A stretch of DNA of 10,185 bases, taken from contig JALLAP010002808.1 of NCBI GenBank assembly GCA_036939355.1, positions 1-10,185 on the forward strand, read 5' to 3'. The notes under the pieces are model-generated. The model was not told where the DNA came from. It made no database searches and saw nothing but the letters and a program-made list of their open reading frames with translations. Positions within the stretch are counted from its first letter, which is position 1. The number at the start of each line of letters is the position of its first letter. The position numbers and the translations under genes are program-made. Origin of the DNA: Thalassiosira profunda. Lineage: Eukaryota > Bacillariophyta > Thalassiosirophyceae > Thalassiosirales > Thalassiosiraceae. Shown here in pieces: positions 6,469 through 10,185 of the stretch.

Positions 6469-9320
6469 CCACGACCATCGAATCCATGTCGAGCCTTCCG
6501 CCCAATCCCCTCCTCGACGGCGCCTCCGCCGCGCCGTCCAAAAATCCAACCGCCGCCACGGCCGCCCCAACCACCGCCGCCTCCGAGCTCGACCCGGCCG
6601 CCGAAGTGACGCGCGATTCGTCCGACGTCAACATGGCGGCCGCCCGCGCCAACTACGCCACGCCCAAGCGGATTTCCGGCCTCCCCGCCGTCACCCCCCA
6701 GGAGGAGGGCCCGGCGGATCCAAATCCGGCGGCGGGGGGAGGAGGGCAGCCGGGGGGCGCCGTCGCCTCCGCCTCCCAACCCACCCCCGCCAAGGCGGGA
6801 ACCCCCGCGCGGCCCGTGAGAAATGCCAAGGTCCTCCCCCCCGTGGCCCCCTCCCCCATGGCGGTCGCCCGGGCGGCGGCCGCCAGCGCCCCTCCCGTCC
6901 GCTCCTCCGCCGCCCACGCCGCGCGCAAAATCAAGGGCATCCAGCTGGGCCCCCGGGTGACTCCCGCCGCGGCGGCCCAGCCCCCTCCCCCCTCGGCCAC
7001 GAAACTGCCGGCGCCCCGGACGCTGGAGGCGCGGGGGGCGCGGCAGTCGTCCCGCCTGGCGGCCAGGCAGGACGCCCCGGCCACCCCGGCAAGGCAATTC
7101 CAGCAGCACCCGGCGCCCCAGCCTTCGGGCTTTTTGGCCGCGAAGATTAGCCCCCTGCGGAGCAAGAGCGCGAGGAGCGCGGCGCAGCAGCGTCCCGCGA
7201 CGCCTCCCCCGGAAGCAGACGTGAGTTTCGTCATTGAAGGGGGGGATCTGTTTTTGATGGGGGGGATCCAATCCATGAGGATACCCAATTCATCTCACTC
7301 ATTCAATTGCTCACGCATTGCTCTGTGTCCAATTCCATTCTTATTTCAGCCCAAGATCTCCCCCGGAATGTTCCTCTCCCCCCGGACCCCCAAGCCCCTC
7401 ACCGGGGCCGCCGGGGGCGGGACCCGGATGTCCTCGGGCATGACGCCCCGCTTCGACACGGGGCTGACCCCCACCAACTTTGCCAGCGATTTCGGGCGGG
7501 GGCACCCGAGGGAGGAGGGGGCCATGAGCTCGCTGGACGCCAGCAACGGTAAGGAGGATACCTCTGTCAACTCATTTTTTATGCAAGAAGATACTTTGCC
7601 TCACTCACTGCCTCAATGATGATTTCTCCAGTCTTCGCCTGGCTCCAGAGTCCCAACCAGGGCGTCTTCTCTCCCTCCGGGGGACTCCACTCCCTCGACA
7701 CGCCCCGGGGGATGTACGGCTTCCACGCTCCCAGTACGATGGGCAAGGGAGCGGGGGGAGCCCCGAAGCTGGCTCCCTCGCCGTCCAAGTTCCCTCCCGG
7801 GGCCGCGTTCGGGGGACTCGAGGCCGGGGGCGTGGACGGCGTGGACACCCCCCGCATTCCCGGGAGCCAGCACAGCATGATCTGCATCTCCCCGATGGCG
7901 AGTCGGAAATCCAAGGCCAAGGCTGGGGCCAAGGGCGCCGCCCCGGAATCGCCCATCAATTTCAGCGAGGTGTTCGCGAGTCCCCGCTTTCCCACGCCCC
8001 GAATCAGCCGGCCGCCCCCGGAAGCGGCGATGAAGGCTGGCGAAGGCCCGTCGGCGCTGAGCCCCGTCGTCAGCGCCCTGCACACGGCCGAACGGAACGT
8101 CAGCCTCGACGACGACCTGCACGCGCTGCTCCAGCTGGCCGAGACGACGACCCCGGGCGGCCGGCCCATGTCCCTCCTGTCGCCCATGCTGTCCAACAGC
8201 CTGCGCCGGGGGTTGCAGCACGCCGCCCCCGCGGAGGGCGANGTCCCTCCTGTCGCCCATGCTGTCCAACAGCCTGCGCCGGGGGTTGCAGCACGCCGCC
8301 CCCGCGGAGGGCGAGCCGCCGGTGGCGCTGCAGCTGCCGATGATAGCGGGGGCCGGAGTCCCGGGCGCGCCGCCGGGGTCGGCGCAGAAGCTGGCGCGGA
8401 AGGGGAGCAACGGCGGCATGAGCCCGCCGCAGCTGGCCGTCCGGGCGAATTCGTCGGGGTTGATGGAGGTGAAGCCCTCGCCCGTGAAGTCGTCGCGGGC
8501 GACGAAGAAGGGGAGGAAGCGGAAGGCGCCCGCAGCGGCCGCGGCAGGGTCGCCCTTGACGCACTTCAGCCACCAGCCCCCCGCGGCGAATGCGCAGTAT
8601 TACCACCATCCGGGGTACCCGGCCCCACAACCCGGCCTGTCGTACCCAACGGCGCCATCTCCACAGCAGCACTACGCGTACGTTGGTCAGCCTGCCGCCC
8701 CCGCGGCTGCCGCGAGTCCGGTCAAGGAGGCCAAAGCCCCCACCAAAAAGAGGGGACGCGGTCGTCCGGCGCGCCCCAAGCCCGCCCCGAAGCCCGCCCC
8801 AAAGAAAAAGAGGGCGAGGAGGGCCCGGACACCACCGCCTGCGATCGAAACGCCAGAGGAGATCCCGTCCGCTGCACCGCCGGCCCCGGCCACCGACAGC
8901 AAGCGGTCGGGTCGCAAGGCTCCCGCAAGGAAGGCCAGAAAGGCCGCGCCGAAGCGGGGAGCCGCCAAAAACGCCCCGTCGAGTCCCGTGGAGCGGCAGC
9001 GGATCGAGGACGCGATCGCGGCCGTCAACAGCGTGTACGGGACGGGGGCGAAGAAGAAGGAGAAGCTCCAAAAGTCGACCCTCCGGGGGGTCACCCAGCG
9101 TCCCTCGGGAAAGTGGCAGGCCCAGCTGTACTACGCGGGCAAGTCGCGGTACATTGGCGTCTTCGATTCGAAGGAGAAGGCGTCCCTGGCCTACGAGGTG
9201 GCGCGGGAGGTGCTCAACGAGGACAAGGGGGAGGGGGCGAAGAGCGGCGAGGTGGACACGAACGTGACGCTGGCGCGGAAGGCGGCGTTCGCCGGCGTGA
9301 ACGACCTCGCCGACGATTAG
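6465..9320 (+). CDS. AP2/ERF-domain protein with AT-hook, probable nuclear DNA-binding regulator
   Basis: This is probably a sequence-specific transcription factor or chromatin-associated regulator acting in the nucleus. The exons are 6465-7220, 7350-7548 and 7632-9320. A 73-nt assembly duplication in the last exon (8170-8314 region) must be collapsed to keep one frame. The result is 856 residues ending at TAG 9318-9320. Residues 1 to about 580 are Pro/Ala/Ser/Gly-rich and look disordered, with many SP/TP sites (FLSPRTPKPL, GVFSPSGGLHSLDTPRG) and an acidic-hydrophobic motif VSLDDDLHALLQLAE (475-489). Then come a basic NLS-like KKGRKRK (586-592), an AT-hook RGRGRP (668-673), a Lys/Ala/Pro-rich basic linker like those of histone H1, and one AP2/ERF domain (about 778-825). 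The DNA-contacting RGV and GKW motifs and the FDSKEKASLAYE helix are present. A single AP2 domain at the extreme C-terminus differs from typical plant ERFs. Its targets are unknown. Confidence 0.88.
7221..7349 (+). other. Intron 1 of gene 2 (129 nt, phase 0, in-frame if retained)
   Basis: The donor is GCAGAC|GTGAGT and the acceptor is a pyrimidine-rich tract TTCTTATTTCAG|CCC. The composition shifts sharply from GC-rich exon to AT-richer intron. A CTCAC branch-point-like motif occurs at 7294-7298 and again near 7312. The length is a multiple of three and there is no in-frame stop, so retention would add 43 residues. Those residues are hydrophobic and Phe/Cys/Ile-containing, unlike the flanking protein, which favours splicing. 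Confidence 0.85.
7549..7631 (+). other. Intron 2 of gene 2 (83 nt, phase 1)
   Basis: The donor is AACG|GTAAGG and the acceptor is GATTTCTCCAG|TCTTC. Splicing joins ...SLDASN to VFAWLQSPNQG across a split Val codon (G|TC). If retained, the exon 2 frame meets TGA at 7617-7619 and the protein would lose the AT-hook and AP2 domain. Confidence 0.88.
8170..8314. repeat. Assembly scar 4: 72-bp direct duplication around a single N
   Basis: Copies 8170-8241 and 8243-8314 are identical and flank N 8242. Both encode MSLLSPMLSNSLRRGL in full or in part, in frames offset by one. Collapsing one copy plus the N links the first part of exon 3 to the AT-hook/AP2 part without a stop. Confidence 0.95.
8748..8768 (+). 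other. AT-hook motif in gene 2
   Basis: The codons encode K-RGRGRP with a further RPKP downstream. The GRP core flanked by basic residues is the canonical AT-hook, which binds the minor groove of AT-rich DNA. It lies in a Lys/Arg/Pro/Ala-rich segment (PKPAPKPAPKKKRARRAR) about 105 residues before the AP2 domain. It probably adds non-specific or AT-tract affinity. Confidence 0.75.
9078..9224 (+). other. AP2/ERF DNA-binding domain in gene 2
   Basis: The translated segment carries LRGVTQRPSGKWQAQLYY followed by SRYIGVFDSKEKASLAYE. It matches the AP2/ERF pattern: RGV in strand 1, QRPxGKW in strand 2, an I/WLG-like YIG before FD, then an amphipathic helix with A-YE/D-A. The first position has Leu in place of the common Tyr, and Tyr-Ile-Gly in place of Trp-Leu-Gly, as is usual in algal and protist AP2 domains. 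The Arg and Trp residues that contact DNA are kept, so DNA binding is likely. Confidence 0.9.
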
Positions 9321-10185
9321 ACTTGATCTTCTGCGCTCAAAAGTTGCAGGGTTGTAGGAGGTGTGGGCGCTGACAAGGGTCGACTGGGAAAGGGAAACAT
9401 ACCATTTGCATACGACGCTGGGACGCGAACGGAGTTGCCTTCTTGGCTGCTCTGGAGCGTGCTGCTATATTGCACATATCACGCACGCGCCGTCCTGGAA
9501 GGGTTTCAATGTTGTAACTTTGTAACCATAGTTGAAATGATATTTCAGACGATGGCGCTTGCCGTTTTCAGCCATCTTCCGCAGTGTGTACCTATTTACA
9601 AGCAAGACCTGGCTGTCACTGTCAGAGTTTGGCAAGAGGACGTTTGAGGATACATTCAGATCTGAATTGATTCTATCATCGCTCCCCCAGGCATGTGCAG
9701 AACAAAGCGCAAGAGCAACGCGGCAAGCAACCTTTCGAAGAAGAAGTGAGGCTGTTCGGCGCACGAGGAGCAAGTTTTTTCTAGATCAGAAATCTTCGTG
9801 TGGGAAGACAGAGAAGTGACAACGACAGGAAAGGGTTGTCCTTCACCAGACAGTGTCTTCTGCCGACAAAAATGTTTGAACTTGTGCATACAAAGGAATC
9901 GTTACAATTTACGCGAAATGAGAAACAATTACGATTCCTTCGTAGGATTGGCGACGCGCGTTGGAAATTTCGTGAAGAATCTTTTTCTTTCCCGCCTTTT
10001 TAATTCCTACGTGAATTTTGTACCAGGCCTACGTTTACCCCAGTGAAGGAATTTCTCACTGTGCAAAATCAGGCAGTTACAGTGGAGTAGGGGGAACTAG
10101 ACCACCCATTTTTTGCTTAGACCACCCCTCGGGATCCAGCCTACCAGGGGAAATTGATCCATTTTTTCCTAAAGCTAGTACACTA
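9321..10185. other. Downstream non-coding region of gene 2
   Basis: There is no supported gene in these 865 bases. The composition turns AT-rich compared with the genes. Short open frames on both strands (for example minus 9465-9773 and plus 9363-9647) have no recognisable motif and codon use unlike the two genes. The first part presumably holds the 3'UTR of gene 2; no clear poly(A) signal was identified. The last about 105 bases look repetitive and are listed separately. Confidence 0.6.
10080..10185. repeat. Repetitive tract at the window edge, possible end of a mobile element
   Basis: TAGACCACCC occurs twice, 20 nt apart (10098-10107 and 10118-10127), and CCATTTTTT occurs twice (about 10105-10113 and 10159-10167), giving degenerate short direct repeats. 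The tract begins TA|CAGTGGAGTAGGGG, which resembles the TA-flanked CAGT ends of Tc1/mariner-type elements. The other end, any second target-site copy and any transposase lie outside the window. The mobile-element reading is therefore a guess from pattern. Confidence 0.3.

Noticed and set aside
1910..8314. The four 72-bp direct repeats as biological tandem duplications, and the frame changes as pseudogene frameshifts
   Set aside because: All four have the same length and a lone N between copies. Collapsing each restores a continuous frame, and scar 3 also restores exact 42-residue TPR spacing. This is an assembly signature.
6405..9094. Long minus-strand open frames under gene 2 (6405-7271, 7579-8196, 8100-9071)
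   Set aside because: They are Gly/Arg-rich shadows of the Pro/Ala-rich sense protein. Sense splice sites, Kozak start and AP2 domain support the plus strand only.
9465..9773. 102-codon minus-strand open frame downstream of gene 2
   Set aside because: It has no domain, no gene-like codon bias and no splice context, and fits chance in AT-richer DNA.
1..10185. CRISPR array, prokaryotic defence system or operon
   Set aside because: The spliced genes, Kozak start and domain types are eukaryotic, and no spaced repeat array exists.

Overview
This is a nuclear genomic window from a GC-rich eukaryote with few, short GT-AG introns, most likely an alga and most plausibly a diatom or other photosynthetic stramenopile. 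The evidence is the long, nearly intronless genes with spliceosomal introns of 80-129 nt, an animal-type Kozak start, an AP2/ERF DNA-binding domain outside land-plant gene architecture, and a very long kinesin-light-chain-type TPR protein. The species assignment is inference. Nothing resembles a prokaryotic operon, CRISPR array or defence system.

The window carries two genes, both on the plus strand. Gene 1 (473-5700, about 1642 residues after correction) has a roughly 700-residue low-complexity, Ser/Pro/basic N-terminal half with a tandem RSASPxPFAG repeat, then about 20 TPR units of mostly 42 residues. It has one phase-0 intron (4279-4358). Gene 2 (6465-9320, 856 residues after correction) has three exons. 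It encodes a long Pro/Ala/Ser-rich nuclear protein with a basic NLS-like patch, an AT-hook and a C-terminal AP2/ERF domain, and is probably a transcription factor or chromatin protein.

Both gene models look broken in the raw sequence because of four assembly scars. At 1982, 3520, 4410 and 8242 a single N sits between two identical 72-bp copies. Dropping one copy plus the N (73 nt) restores one continuous reading frame in every case. Where a TPR repeat crosses a scar, it also restores a near-normal repeat spacing. These are unmerged contig overlaps, not biological duplications or frameshifts.

The rest is non-coding. Region 1-472 is the upstream region of gene 1. Region 5701-6464 lies between the genes and holds a small hairpin, a GCATT microsatellite and a weak antisense coding-like stretch. 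Region 9321-10185 lies downstream of gene 2, is AT-richer, and near the right edge enters repetitive DNA that may be the end of a mobile element. The two genes have no visible functional link beyond sharing Ser-Pro/Thr-Pro-rich disordered segments.
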